Below are positions 1-12,340 of a stretch of 64,000 nt of DNA, one piece after another. The notes under the pieces were generated by a model. It ran no database searches. It had not been told where the DNA came from and saw only the letters and a program-made list of their open reading frames with translations. Numbering within the stretch: the first letter of the stretch is position 1; every line of letters starts with the position of its first letter. This DNA comes from Lytechinus variegatus. Its lineage: Eukaryota; Echinodermata; Echinoidea; Temnopleuroida; Toxopneustidae. Location of the stretch: positions 1,736,001 through 1,800,000 of the forward strand of contig NC_054752.1 of assembly GCF_018143015.1 (NCBI RefSeq). Reading direction: 5' to 3'. A program made the position numbers and the translations under genes.

Positions 1-1675
1 GGAGGGCATAGGCGGATCCAGAGGGGGGCATAGTCCCCCTCCCCCCCCCCCCGCCCTTATTGGCGGAGCAAAAAAAATAATAAAAAAGGGGACAGAAAGG
101 AGGAAGAAAGAAGATGAAAATAAGAGGGAAACGGTGAATAAAATAAGACCATGCAGGAGAAGACTATGAAAATGATTTGAAAAAATATATTTCTTGTCAC
201 TATATTAAATTTTCGCTCGCGCTTCGCGTTTGCATAGATCGTTAGATGAGATACATATCTTGCTCAGTAGGCTGATATGTAGCTTAAAATATCAAGTTTT
301 TGAAATAAACAATGCATATTTCAGCTCGCACAGCGATCTTTCATTATTTTGTTTAATTTACAAATTGATTTTGTTGGAGTGCTCTGTAAAATGTCCGTTT
401 TATTATGCATATATCATTTGCAGCTTGCGCTTGCATTATTTGATTCGCCAAGTAGAATACATATTGTCTTTGTTAATTCCATAAGATTTTTTATATCAAT
501 TCTATAACAAACTACTTAAAATCCCCCTTTTATGACAGTTTATCAAAAATTTCGTCTCGCGATTTGCGCTCGCATTATTGTTGAAAATCAACTCATAAAT
601 CATATTCATGATTACAAAAGTGCTTAAAATATCCAGTTTTCAACAAAGCCCACTTACTCATTAGGATTATTACATTAATGAATATGATGATAAAATTTTC
701 ATTAATTCCTAAAAACTAAATTGTCCCCTTTTCAGAAAGGAATATATATCGACAAGTTTCTTATCGCGCTTAACATGCTTAAGAAGGGGAATAGGAAGAT
801 AGTCATCATTTTCATTTGATTACAAAATCTTAGGCCTAGAATGTCAGGTCCTAGGTCAAAATAATGATAAAAATATAAAAAATATCATATATCAAATATA
901 AAAATATCAGCTCGCGCTTCGCGCTCGCATCTTTTATCAAGTGCTATCCACATCTACTCCACAATTTCCCTACACCATGTACACAGTTCTCTAGATATTG
1001 CTTAAATTCACCCTTTTCATACAGGAATAGCAAGTATTTTCCGCTCGCGCTTCGCATTGATTTTTATGATAAAAAATGAAATGTATTCAGAATGCCCAGA
1101 TTCTGTCTAACTCATAGAGATGTATACTAATTAGGCGTTATTAAGTATATATCTCTATGGTCTAACTCTAAAACAAGCGCAAACATGTTTATTGAGATAC
1201 GCAGCTTGATCTCAAAACGTGCTAAGCTTATCCAGTTTCAGATCAGAATATCTACAATTTTCTGCTCGCGATTTGCGCTCGCATTATTAATAAGGGAAGA
1301 TACCAAATTACCCCTTTTTCATGATTTATAAGAACATGAATAGAGTGTCCCATTTTTAGGTCTGAAATCTCATTTTTTCCCCGCTCGCGCATTGCGCAAA
1401 CATCAATTGTTTGGTTGCATGCCTACATCGTTAATGATTACAAAAAGTGCTTAGAATGTATTTTTTTTGGGGGGGGGGGTCGGAATGTCAAAAAAAATCA
1501 GCTCACGCTTCGCGCTGGCATTGTTTAATAGTTGAAATGTGTATCGTCTTAATGGCTAAGTGCAAAACGTCCCTAACAGGTCCCTTTCCAATAAAGCCAG
1601 AACCAATAATCTAATATGGGTGAAAAAATCGCCCCCCTCCCCTTATTGGCGGGAGCTGGATCCGCCCTTGGGAGG
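1..1675. mobile_element. Non-autonomous hAT-like element with CpG motif array (copy A)
   Basis: The ends carry an inverted pair, aggcggatcca near 10-20 and tggatccgccc near 1656-1666, each next to a C-run and a cttattggcgg segment. The interior consists of diverged units of about 110-150 bp, each ending in a CpG-rich motif like gctcgcgcttcgcgctcgc. Examples lie near 213, 553, 908, 1039, 1260, 1381 and 1499. No ORF is credible. The hAT assignment is inferred from the GGCGGATCCAG-like terminus and the shared interior with the better-defined element at 43443-44585. No target duplication is visible because the left flank is cut off. Confidence 0.55.
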
Positions 1676-2355
1676 GGTGGGAAAGACTAGAGTCAAATTC
1701 TACTCAAATTGATATTAAAGCACCCCCCCCCCTCCTTAAATCACCAGACAACGTCAGGTGTGCAACTCTATACATCCTTAACTTACCCCCCCCCCCGACC
1801 TGGTTCCTGGCTATACGCCAATGTGTCCGCCGTCTTTACTTGCCTATACATCTCTTATCTCTCAACATATCCTGTCTTCTGACATTGTTGACCCGGAGAC
1901 AAAAGGCATTAAAAATAAAAGACACATCGAAACGATCATTACAATAATATTGGAGTCAGTATCATCATTAAGGTCTAACAGATTGGTTTGTATCTGAGTT
2001 CTTTAACTCCTTAGTTACTGCAGCGAGTTAGGTATATGTATTACTACTTTTTTTATTTGTAAATAATTTGAAGAAGTTGTGTTTTTATGTAATATCAAAT
2101 GTACCTATCCCGTTGAGTGCAAATTCTCTTTTTTGTGTATTATTTGATTTTTGGTTAATTCGGTTTCCTCTTTTTTTTTTATTTGGAGTGGTAGAGGGAT
2201 AGCTTTGTACATGGCATGCTATTTTTGCTGGTTTTCTATTCATCTCTATTCTTCAAAAAAGTTCATGTCCCAAAGGCCAACTAGAATTTCGAGGATTTTT
2301 TTTGTTTTGTTCAATTACGTATTAGCACCACATGTGTTGTCGGCTATTACACTTA
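1676..2355. other. Non-coding spacer inside the duplication
   Basis: AT-rich spacer with two C-runs (near 1722 and 1788), present also at 53824-54504. No exon, ORF or inverted repeat is convincing. The single TTA at 2353-2355 is the left copy of the target duplication of the foldback element that follows. Confidence 0.5.
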
Positions 2356-3059
2356 TAGTCCGGGTTATAATTGAGCAAGGTGCCACACGAAAAAGGAGAA
2401 ATTTTCATATAGTGCTTCTAGACCAGTTTTTTACGCTGAATATGAATATATGAGGTAACCAGGCTGTATCCTGAAAATTAACCCGTGAGGGCGCTTTTTT
2501 CAAAATGGCCGCCAAATTTTCAGAACATTTGAATTTTCGTACATAGATTTTGACATAAACATTCAATTGCCACAAAATTAGTGTCATATGAAAGACAAAT
2601 AAATTTCCTACAATTTGGTACCATTTATAGGGGATAAGTAGGTCATATGGCTGAGATTTTAAGTAGAAAAGTGCATTTTTTGTCATTTTTTCCCAAAAAT
2701 TGAAAATTTTGCAAATACATGATTGTACATAATTCTAAGAAAAATAAATCAATGACCTTGAAATGTTCCAGAAAACTTTATTGATATACTATTATTATGT
2801 GGATGAAATTTCAACTCTGTACCATTCTTCTTAGCAAATTTATAAAGTATCAAACTTGAATACTTCAATTTCAGAAATGTCACTTTTTGTATGCATTTCC
2901 ATAGACTAATATGTATAACATGTATATAATTTATACTGTAGTTAAAATTAAATCAAATTATCTCCGCTCGTTAATCACTTGGATAGTTATGAGTAGGCTT
3001 TTCTCTATCAGCTACATAAAACAAAATGTTGGCACACCAAGGCCTAACACTCTCATAGG

Positions 3060-4440
3060 GTGGGGAAGTTGAACCCCCCCCCCCCCCCTTTGGCTATATT
3101 ATGTTGTTGTATATTGCCTATTTATTGGAAAATCACAATTTTTTGAAGCACCCATTGAGGCAAAAACAGGCATTTCTACTACAGTACAGCCACTTTGTTT
3201 GCTTTGAAACCACTTTGAGAGGAAAAAGTAGGCTTTAATTGTTCTACCAGCTACATCCAAAAAAGTGGCACACTGAAGCATACCCCTCTTAGGGGGGGGG
3301 GCTTTTGCTTAATAGTGCATATTTATTTGAAAATTCATAATTTTGGACCCAACATTGAGGCCAAAGAGCGTTTGTGCTTTGTTGCACACCCCATTTTATT
3401 GATTTGAAATCACTTAGGATAGAGTAGACTTCGTTCTTCCAGCTTCATATAAATAAGCACTGGCACATCGAACCCTAGCCCTCTCAGGGGCTGTCTAAGT
3501 AACCCCCCCCCCCCCTTTATATCATGTATATTGCTGATTTATTGGATATTTCACCATTTTGGATCACTCATTGAGGCAAAAGCGCATTCCTACTATATAG
3601 TACAGCCAATTTTATTTTCTTGCAATGACTTGGAGAAGAGTAGGCTTTGCTCTATTAGCTCCATATAAAGAAGTGTTGGCAAATCGAAGCCTATCTCCTT
3701 CAGGTGGCTTTTGAAGTTACCTAACTAATTTTCATTATTTGACTATTTGTTGAAAAGTCACCATTTAAAGCCCCCATTGAAGCAAAAAGGTGTCTTTGAT
3801 ATATAGTTCTGCCACTTTTATTGCCTTGAAACCACTTAGAGAGAAAAGAATAGGCTTTGCTCTATCAGCTACATAATTTTGTGCTGGCAAATAAAAGCCG
3901 GACCCTTCTGGGGGCTGTCGAAATCAGCCCCCTCACGCCTTTGCGTCATTGCCTGTTTATTGGAAATTCACCATTTTTGAGCCCCCATTGAGGTAAAAAG
4001 GCATCTCTGATAAATAGTACTGCCACTTTTATTGCCTTGAAACCAATTAAGGAACAAAGAACATGCTTTGCTCCATAAAGATATGCTGGCACATTCAAGC
4101 TTACCCATCTGGGCGGCTGTCAAATCACCCAACCTCTCTTGCATTATTGCCTAATTATTTGAAAATTCAAAATTTTTTAGCCCCATTGAGGCGATATGCA
4201 CTTCTGCTGTATAAAACACACAATTTCTCTTTCTTGAAACCACTTGGAGAGGAAAGAATAGGTTCCCCTCTTTCAGCTATATAGAACAAATTGCTGCCAT
4301 ATCGAAGCCTGACTCACTTCAGGGGACTATAATTATGTTACCCCACCTTTTTTACGATTTTTGCCAATTCATTGTAAAAATCGCCATTTTGGAACCCCCG
4401 TTAAGGAAAAAAAACGTGTTTCTAGTATATAGTAGAGCCA
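3060..4440. repeat. Left-arm tandem array, about seven diverged 200-bp units
   Basis: Each unit contains a recognisable ccccattgaggcaaaa core, seen near 3150, 3350, 3568, 3772, 3984, 4180 and (decayed) 4393. This is followed by a segment around accacttggagaggaaaga and a C-run. Spacing is 195-220 bp. Units differ by many substitutions, so the array is old relative to the nearly identical outer arms. Confidence 0.8.
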
Positions 4441-4469
4441 CTTCTTTATATGTAGCTGTTAGAGGAAAG

Positions 4470-6290
4470 CCTACTCTTTCCTCTCCATATAGTTTCAAGG
4501 CGGTACTAGTGGCAGAGCTATTTATCAGAACCGCCTTTTTGCCTCAATGGGGGCTCCAAAATGGTGAATTTTTCAATAAATAAGCAATAATAAAAAAAGG
4601 GGTGGGATGATTTCAACAGCCCTCTGATGGGGATAGGCTTTAATTTGCGAGCATGTCTTTATATTTAGCTGTTAAAGCAAAGCCTATTCTTTTTCTCTCC
4701 AAGTGTTTTAAAGGGTAAAAAACGGCAGAAAAATAATCAGAAATGACTTTCTGCCTCAATGAGGGCTCCAAGGTTGTGATTTTTTCAATAAATAGGCAAT
4801 AATGCAAAAGGGATGGGTGATTTCGACAGCCTCCTGGAGGGGGTAGGCTTTTATTTGCCTGCACTTCTCTATATGTGGCTGATAAAGCAAAAACCTATTA
4901 TTTCGTCCCTAAGTGGTTTCAAGGCATTAAAAGTGGCAGAACTATATATCGGAAACGCCTTTTCGCCTAAATGGGGGCTCCAAATGGTGAATTTCAAGAG
5001 GGGGGGGTAGGGGTAATTTCAACACTCCCCTGAAGGAAGTAGGCTTTATTTGCCTGCACCTCTTTATATGTGGCTGATAAAGCAAAAACCTCTTCTTTCC
5101 TCCCTAAGTGGTTTCAAGGCAGTAAAAGTGGTAGAACTTTATATCGGGAACGCCTTTTGCCTAAATGGGGGCTCCAAAATGGTGAATTTCAAGGGAGGGG
5201 ATGGGGGTAATTTCGACAGTCCCCTGAAGGAAGTAGGCTTTTATTTGCCTGCACCTCTTTATATGTGGCTGATAAAGCAAAAACCTCTTCTTTCATCCCT
5301 AAGTGGTTTCAATGCAGTAAAAGTGGCAGGGCTATATATCAGAAACGCCTTTTTGCCTAAATGGGGGCTTTAAAATGGTGAATTCTTCAATAAATATGCT
5401 ATAATGCAAAATGGATGGGTTAATTTCAACAGCTTCCCGGAGGGGGTAGGCTTTTCTTTGTAAGCACTTGTGTATTTGTATCTGATAGAGCAAAGCCTAC
5501 TCTATCCTCTCCAAGTCATTGCAAGAAAACGAAATTGGCTGTATAGTAGAAACGCACTTTTGCCTCAATGGGCGATTCAAAATGGTGTAATTTCCAATAA
5601 ATAGGTATTATACATGATAATAGAGGGGGGGGGGTTGACTTATCAGCCCGTGTGAGGGATAGGTTTCGATGTGCCAGCGCTTCCTAATAATATGTAGCTG
5701 ATAGAGCAAAGCCTACGCTTTTCTCTCTAAGTAATTACAAGAAAATAAAATTGGCTGTATGATATAGAAACGCCCCTTAATATGCCTCAATGGGTGATCC
5801 AAAATGTTGACATTTTCAATAAATAGGCAATATACATGATATAGAGGAGGGGGTGACATTAGACAGCCCCTTATAGGGCTAGGGTTCGATGTGCTAGCGC
5901 TTATTTATGTAGCTGGTAGAACACACTACTCTCTCAAAGCAATAAAATACTATAATGCACAAATGCTTTTTTTTCCTCAATGTTGGGTCCAAAATGGTGA
6001 ATTTCCAAATAAATTGGCAATAAGCAAAAGGGGGAGGGGTGATCCCCCCCCCCCCCCCCCCCTCCCCCCGAGAGGGGTTGGCTTCGATGTACGTGTCACT
6101 ACTTTCGATGTAGCTACAAAGCTTAATACTCTTCCTCTCCAAGTAGTTTCAAAGTAATTAAAAAGGCTGTACTGTATAGCAAAAATGCTTTTTGCCTCAA
6201 TGGGTGCTTCATAGGCAATATACAACAACATAATATAGCCAAAGGGGGGGGGGGGGCTTCAACTTCCCCACCCCATGAGAGTGTTAGGCC
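4470..6290. repeat. Right-arm tandem array, about nine inverted units
   Basis: These are the same units as the left arm on the opposite strand, with the core tgcctcaatgggggctcc near 4540, 4752, 4965, 5160, 5352, 5560, 5782, 5975 and 6195. The arm has about two more units than the left arm, so the palindrome is unequal. Runs of C/G up to about 18 bases near 6045-6062 and 6244 mark the unit boundaries and could be difficult to assemble. Confidence 0.8.
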
Positions 6291-7104
6291 TTGATGTGCC
6301 AACATTTTGTTTTATGTAACTGATATAGAAAAGCCTACTCTTAACTATCCAAGTGACTAACGAGCGGAGATAATTGGATTTAATGTTTAACTATATACAT
6401 TATACATATTATACATGTTATACGTATTAGTCTATGGAAATGCATACAAAAAGCGACATTTCTGAAATTGAAGTATTCAAGTTTGATACCTTATAAATTT
6501 GCTAAGAAGAATGATACAGAGTTGAAATTTCATCTACATAATAATAGTATATCAATAAAGTTTTCTGGAACATTTCAAGGTCATTGATTCATTTTTCTTA
6601 GAATTATGTAAAATCATGTATTTGCAAAATTTTCAATTTTTGGGAAAAAATGACAAAAAATGCACTTTTCTACTTAAAATCTCAGCCATATGACCTACTT
6701 ATCCCCTATAAATGGTACCAAATTGTAGGAAATTTATTTGTCTTTCATATGACACTAATTTTGTGGCAATTGAATGTTTATGTCAAAATCTATGTACGAA
6801 AATTCAAATGTTCTGAAAATTTGGCGGCCATTTTGAAAAAAGCGCCTCACGGGTTAATTTTCAGGATACAGCCTGGTTACCTCATATATTCATATTCAGC
6901 GTAAAAAACTGGTCTAGAAGCACTATATGAAAATTTCTCCTTTTTCGTGTGGCACCTTGCTCATTTATAACCCGGACTATTACTGTGTACTACAATTCAA
7001 ACATTTGCGGGCGTCGTAAAACCAACACAAGTGTTAGTTTTGAAATAACACCCGTGCATGTAAAAATGTAATAAGCTTGCAGATTCATATTTTCGTTTTT
7101 TCCT

Positions 7105-7920
7105 AGGGCCTTTTCACACGTGAGTCTTGAATCATCATTATAATGATGATTGCAATTTTGTTTAGAATCATCGAACCTTTCACACGGAAAATTCTTATCG
7201 TAACTTGAGTGAAACTAAAATGTCAAGTCCACCTCAGAAAAATTTTGATCTTAATCAATAGAGAAAAATCAGACAAGCACAATGTTGAAAATTTCATCAA
7301 AATCGGATGTAAAATAAGAAAGTTGTGACATTTCAAAGTTTCACTTATTTTTAGCAAAATAGTTATATGAACAAGCCAGTTACATCCAAATGAGAGAGTC
7401 GATGATGTCACTCACTCACTATTTCTTTTGTTTTTTATTGTTTGAATTATACAATATCTTCATTTTTTGCAAATGCGACGATTAGGACCTCCTTGCCTGA
7501 AGCACAAAATGTTAAAATAATGGAATTCCACGTGTTCAGGGAGGAATGAAACTTCATTTCACATGACAATGACGAGAAAATAAAAACATTCCATAAATAC
7601 AAAAGAAATAGTGAGTGGATGATGTTTTGTGAAATTAAGCAAAACTTTAAAATATCATAGGCCCTATCTTTCTTATTTTACATCCGATTTCGATGGAATT
7701 TTTAGTGTTGTGTTTGTTGGATTTTTCTCTTTTTATTTAAATCATCTTAGTGTTGGGATGGACTTGTCCTTTAAATGGAATTTACCTCCAGATTAGAATT
7801 CGAATTCATTATTGTGCTAGGCGTTCGTCATTCTAGTTTGGTTTCACACGTGCTAAAAATTGGTAATTTGCCTCATTTTACACTGGATTATGATTTTGAT
7901 TACCGTGTGAAAGGGCGGTT
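7105..7920. mobile_element. MITE with TTTCACACG termini, host to a second MITE
   Basis: The left end, agggccttttcacacg, is matched by the inverted right end, cgtgtgaaagggcgg. The interior is AT-rich and non-coding, and is interrupted by the repeat at 7220-7776. The same nested pair recurs in copy B at 54626-55450, so both insertions predate the duplication or split of the copies. Superfamily is not clear. Confidence 0.6.
7220..7776. mobile_element. Long-inverted-repeat MITE, dispersed family (copy 1)
   Basis: It starts tgtcaagtccacct and ends ggacttgtcctttaaa, and the two halves are inverted relatives. Hallmarks are fatty stretches around catcaaaatcggatgtaaaa, a ctcactatttcttttg segment and its inverse caaaagaaatagtgagtg. 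Related copies lie at 15410-15670 (half), 25799-26374 and 54742-55305, showing a multi-copy non-coding family. Confidence 0.7.
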
Positions 7921-8147
7921 AAATGGCCACATAATTTGAGTTTATACCTGACCACAAATAATTATATGACCTTGACCATATCATTTTTTTAAATCAAAAT
8001 GTAAATTGCAGTCTTTTAGGCCTACATGATTATATTTCAGCTTATTATGTTTCTAATTGCAGACTGAAATTATGGTATTTTCTCATTCTTAGTGGAAATG
8101 CAAACCTGAAATTCTAAAAAAGTAATGTAATATTAATGTTAATAACA

Positions 8148-8426
8148 GTCAGTTCTTGTATAGCGCATAATTAACACATTATTAATAACGTCTCTATGCG
8201 CTTCCAAAGGACGTGGATATTACCCTGGCTGTAGCTCAAGCAGCTTTACGCGCTCGGCATTTCAAGGAATAAATTCCTGTCAGGTGTACCCATTCACCTC
8301 ACCTGGGTTGAGTGCAGCACAATGTGGATAAATTCTTGCTAAAGGAAACTACGCCATGGCTGGGATTTGAACCCACGATCCTCTGTTTCAAAGTCCGGAG
8401 ACTAATCCTCTCGGTCACAACGCTCC
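8148..8426 (-). repeat. tRNA-derived SINE (copy in duplication A)
   Basis: Read on the minus strand it begins with a tRNA-like head with a box-B-like motif, gggttcaaatccca, followed by a body with ccaggtgaggtgaatgggtac-like sequence. It ends in a tail around tgcgctatacaagaactgac. The same family occurs at 12569-12850 (+), 47540-47826 (-) and 55674-55953 (-). The tRNA-like head is degenerate and is not counted as a tRNA gene. Confidence 0.75.
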
Positions 8427-9735
8427 ATATCAAAACAATGAGACATACAAATATCTGATAAATCGAAGTGACGCCACATGGACGGCCTAGGTTCAGAATC
8501 CTACTGCTTGACTAATTTTCAGCAATTTAATAAGAGAATTAACTGGGTGATTTATAGACAAAAAAGTAACTTTTAAAATTATTTTCTGAATATTATTTCG
8601 AAATCTATCACAGGATAAGATTGTTATTTTAAAGAGGTCAAATGTTTACTAGCTCATTTCGCTCTCTCAGGGTTTTTACGAAATTTCGCTACTGGATATC
8701 CGATTCAAACATTTTGATAGGTACGTGATGTAAGAGGACCTAATTGTGATGACAATACTGTACTGGCTGAGAGCTAACCATTGCTTACCGTCAATGCTCT
8801 GGTGACCCTCCCCTCCCAACTCCATTTAACACCTTCCACTGGCGTGCGGATGGGGGGGGGGGGGAACAATTACCCTCAAAATCATGACTAAGGAAATAGA
8901 GAAAAAGAAAGAAGAAAAAAAAAACAGGAAAGTGGCGAAATATACTAATTTTTTTAAACACTTACCCGTCTTATGAAATTATCATTTTTTTAATATCGAA
9001 AGTGTAAAAAAAAAATTACGCTGTCGATTTACCCCTTGGCATCTTTTTAGAAATTCCCCATATTCCATGTATGGTCTCCTATTTTTTTTTTTTTTGGGGG
9101 GGGGGACTGATTTCGCCAACGAACTGACAATTCTTTGTCTCTCTGTGTGATCAATTAAAAACACCCGGGTCATCCAGCAAAGAAACCCAATGAAGGTGAT
9201 ATCATGATCTATCTCAAATCCTTTTACAAGTCCCGGAATTTCCTTGTCTGGAAGTTTTGCATTTAATCAAACAGGTCAGATAACAGAAGAAAAGGGAAGG
9301 AATCGAGTGAATAATACGATACCATTTCCTGCCAATGTGTATTTTGGGGGTTGTTTGGATCTTTTCCCATTTTCATAAAATAATATTTGCCCATTTTATG
9401 TGACTTTTGAAATTTTTTCCCCCTTTTTTTGAGGGGGGTATTTTTTCTACCCCTTTGTTTTCTTCAAAAATTGATTTAGTTTTAATAACTTAACCACCGT
9501 TTTTCTAGATCTATCATGCATTTGGGATAAGTTTTCATTTATATTTTTTAAAAATCAGTAACAAGGTAACTTATTGGAATCAAGTTTTACTGACGACAAT
9601 AAGAAAGGCTTTGGCTTCAAGTTAACAAATCAAACAAGTACTCCAGGCTGGGTTAACGACAATGTTTTCGAGAATTCTGACTGGACCAACGTTTAATGAG
9701 AAAACATGTTGAGAATGACAATGACGATGGTCAAG
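8427..9735. other. Non-coding sequence, nothing recognised
   Basis: AT-rich with a G-run near 8854, an A/T-rich C-run pair near 9080-9105, and no credible ORF. The same sequence is in copy B (55954-57404), which differs mainly by the palindromic expansion near 56325-56470. Confidence 0.5.
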
Positions 9736-9736
9736 C

Positions 9737-12340
9737 AGTGGCGTACCGTGGGTCACGGCATTGGGGGGCACCAGCAAAAATTTTGAGTCATTCGCGCGCT
9801 CAGTATAGCAAGGTATACTGACCTAATATATTGAATTGAATTTATTTTCATACTTCACAAGATAACAAAATAATAACATAATACAAGAAATACATTTGGT
9901 TACATAGAAAAATACAAAGATAATGGCAGTAAATAAAGTGAAATATGAAGGAACCTGCATGAAAAGCAGAGCTTGTAGTGTCTGCAGGTTCCTTAAAGTA
10001 ATTATGAAGTTCGTAAGGAGATCGGACACTAAAGAATAATTAGACTACAAAGGAAAAGCCAAACATTAGCACAAAATCAAGGGGTAAAGAATTAGAGGAA
10101 AAGTGAACAATGTGAAATATAGGAGGGGGATGAGCGAAGAATGAAAAAAAAAAAAAAACTATACCACATTATACCTTTAAAAAGGTACAAATCAAATATA
10201 TTACATATATTCAGCCAGTGCGTCTTAACGGTGTCCATAACTGGACAAAAGAAATGATTTCAGTTTACATTTAAACATACTTAGAGATAAACAGCTAGTT
10301 ATTTCGCTTGGAAGATTATTCCAAAGCCTTGGTCCTTCGAATACAATTGTTCTTTGAGCAAATAACGTACGAGTACGTGGAAGGTGAAATGAGTCCCTTT
10401 GGCGGGTAGGGTAAGAATGGATAAGGTTGTTTCTTTGAAACAAGGAAGAAAAAAATTCCGGTAAATCATCTTTTGAGAGTTGAAACATGAATGTACCCAA
10501 ATGAAATTCGTAAAGATCATGAATTTTCAGGATTTTATTTTTCATAAATAATGGATTTGTGTGTGCATAAAAGTCAGATTGGTTAATTACCCTAATTGCC
10601 CGCTTTTGTAGTTTGAATAACATTTCTAATTCTTGTTTGTATAACCCCAAGCCAATATACCATAATTTAATCGTGATGAAATGAGAGTCATATATAAGTT
10701 TAATAGTATATAATCAGGGAAAAAGAATTTTAGCTTGCTTAAAATACCAATACTCCTAGAAGTCAATTTACTCAAGTAATTAATGTGACACTTCCAAGAC
10801 AAATCATGATCAATATAGAGCCCAAGAAATTTGGTGGAATCAACCTGTAATAAATTTACATTATCCATGACTACTTGACCAGGTAAACTTTTGAGAGAAT
10901 TACTAAAAATCATAAAATTAGTTTTCTTAACATTAAGTGACAACTTGTTAGCTCTAATCCAAGACTGAACTGATAGAAGTTCTGTATTCAAAGTATTAAG
11001 TAGCGTATGTGGGTCACGATGAGACAGAAAAAGATTAGAATCATCAGCAAACAAAATAAATGACAAAATATTGGAAGAATTCTTAAAATCATTAATGTAA
11101 AGAATAAAAAGTAAGGGACCAAGGAGTGATCCTTGTAGTACTCCGCAAGATATTGATTTCAAACTAGAATTTATACCTATAAGAAACAAATTGTTTACGA
11201 GAACTGAGGTAGCTCCTGAACCAGTCCAAGGCCTTCCCACGAATACCATAATGTGATAATTTATATAACAATATATCATGATTGATCGTGTCGAAGGCCT
11301 TGGAAAGGTCCAGGAATATACCAACAGTATGTAATGACTTATCGACAGCACATGCCACCTTGTCAATAAAAGAAAGTAAGGCATGAACGGTTGAATGTTT
11401 TTTCCTGAAACCAAACTGAGAGTCACTTAATATTTGACAGTCGGTTAAAAATTTGATTAAGCGTGAGTATACTATCTTTTCTAATAACTTTGAAAGGGAA
11501 GTGAGAAGTGAAATTGGACGATAGTTGCAAACTTCTCGTTTATCATCTTTTTTAAAAACAGGTATAACTTTTGCTACTTTCATATTGCAAGGAACAACTC
11601 CATTTTCTAATGATAGATTAAAAATATATGTCAAAGGTGAGAGTATTTCATTAATTATCCTTTTCAAAAGAAAATTTGTTATTCCATCACCACCAGGACT
11701 CTTATTCATTTTAAATTATTTACAATATCTTTAACTTCGTATTCGACTATAGGGGTAAGGAAAATAGATTGCGGATTAGGATTCATTAAAAACGATGTAA
11801 ATTCTCTATCAGATTCAGGGATATTCCCTGAGAGATTAGTACCAATGTGAACAAAGTAATCGTTGTACAACTCGGCTATTTCAGTAGGATCTTCAATAAT
11901 TCTCCCGTTGTGTGAAATTTCTTTTGTTGGTTCGGACTTTTTGTTTGATCGTAGGACCTTGTTTATCACCCTCCACGTACTCGAAATATCGTTCTTGTAC
12001 TTGTTGAATTGATCAGAAAAATACATTTTTTTGGCGAGACGTAGGGAAGTTGTCAGTACATTACGATATCGAATATATTTCCTTTTAAGTTTATCATTAC
12101 CAGGCTGTTTCTTGTATTTGCAAAATAAATTGTTTTTACGGTTGATAGACTTAAGGAGAGATTGAGAGATCCAGGGGAGTCTAGGTGTCTTTTCATATGT
12201 GGAGCGGGAAAACTTCTTAAGGGGGATATAGACATTTTAAAGACAGTGCCACTAAACGAATATGTATTTCACTTGTCATATAATGCGAGCGCTTTGCGCG
12301 AGCTGAAGTCTTATAATATTCAGACCTAAAAGGGACATGT
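9737..12340 (-). mobile_element. hAT-like element, truncated, split by a CR1/L2-like insertion
   Basis: 9737-9835 begins gtggcgtaccgtgggtcacgg and matches the reversed right end of the intact element at 43443-44585, including the ggggggcaccagca segment and a tatactgacctaata junction. The match resumes after the retrotransposon at about 12232 (gacatttt...cagtgccactaaacg) with a CpG motif at 12286. It then stops abruptly at 12340, where copy B continues for about 660 bp more. Confidence 0.7.
9836..12232 (-). pseudogene. 5'-truncated CR1/L2-like non-LTR retrotransposon, reverse transcriptase (copy A)
   Basis: Minus-strand pieces read in order. First comes a post-endonuclease linker (12026-11706). 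Next are RT fingers and palm with [26 protein letters not shown] and [12 protein letters not shown] (11709-11164). The catalytic FADDSNLF box follows near 11050, then the thumb and C-terminal domain with YPTRQRDSFHLP and LWNNLPSE (10650-10225). The endonuclease is missing, so the copy is 5'-truncated near 12232. The 3' end is an attgaattgaatt repeat near 9832. Relative to copy B it lacks 2 nt near 11178 and about 4 nt near 10630, each shifting frame. FADD and the C-terminal signature are typical of the CR1/L2 clade group; finer classification needs a search. Confidence 0.85.

Larger units (their letters stand above)
2356..6979. mobile_element. 4.6-kb foldback element with tandem units in both arms
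   Basis: The left end reads tagtccgggttata and the right end is its inverse, tataacccggacta. The outer 0.7 kb of each arm (2356 to about 3060 and about 6290 to 6979) is a near-perfect inverted repeat. Inside, each arm is an array of diverged direct units of about 195-220 bp, roughly seven on the left and nine on the right in opposite orientation, meeting near 4450. It is flanked by TTA on both sides, and copy B has the empty site with a single TTA at 54502-54504. No transposase is encoded; the small ORFs at 2405-2686 (-) and 6650-6904 (+) are the same arm sequence read outward. A 3-bp TTA duplication is typical of PIF/Harbinger, but the architecture resembles the Drosophila FB and sea urchin TU foldback elements. 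Confidence 0.85.
1..12340. repeat. Large direct duplication, copy A (at least 7.7 kb of shared sequence)
   Basis: Read side by side, 1-12340 and 48158-59821 share the same sequence in the same order and orientation: hAT-like element, unique spacer, nested MITEs, SINE, CR1/L2-like element and hAT remnant. Removing the 4624-bp foldback element from A, and the 1.13-kb and 2.87-kb insertions from B, leaves about 7.7 kb in each. Differences are scattered substitutions and small indels. Copy A probably continues left of the window. Its right end falls inside a hAT-like element, where the two copies diverge after a shared gacctaaaagggacatg. Confidence 0.9.

Noticed and set aside
1..1675. Regularly spaced short repeats that resemble a CRISPR array
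   Set aside because: Spacing is irregular, the intervening DNA is itself repetitive, the units lie within transposon ends, and the window is eukaryotic.
2405..2686. 93-codon minus ORF, repeated as a plus ORF at 6650-6904
   Set aside because: The two are the same inverted-arm sequence of the foldback element; the similarity reflects arm identity, with no domain or codon evidence.
10626..11426. Full 266-codon ORF as one protein
   Set aside because: Only its C-terminal two thirds are real RT sequence; the N-terminal part is the RT region read in a wrong frame after a 2-nt loss.
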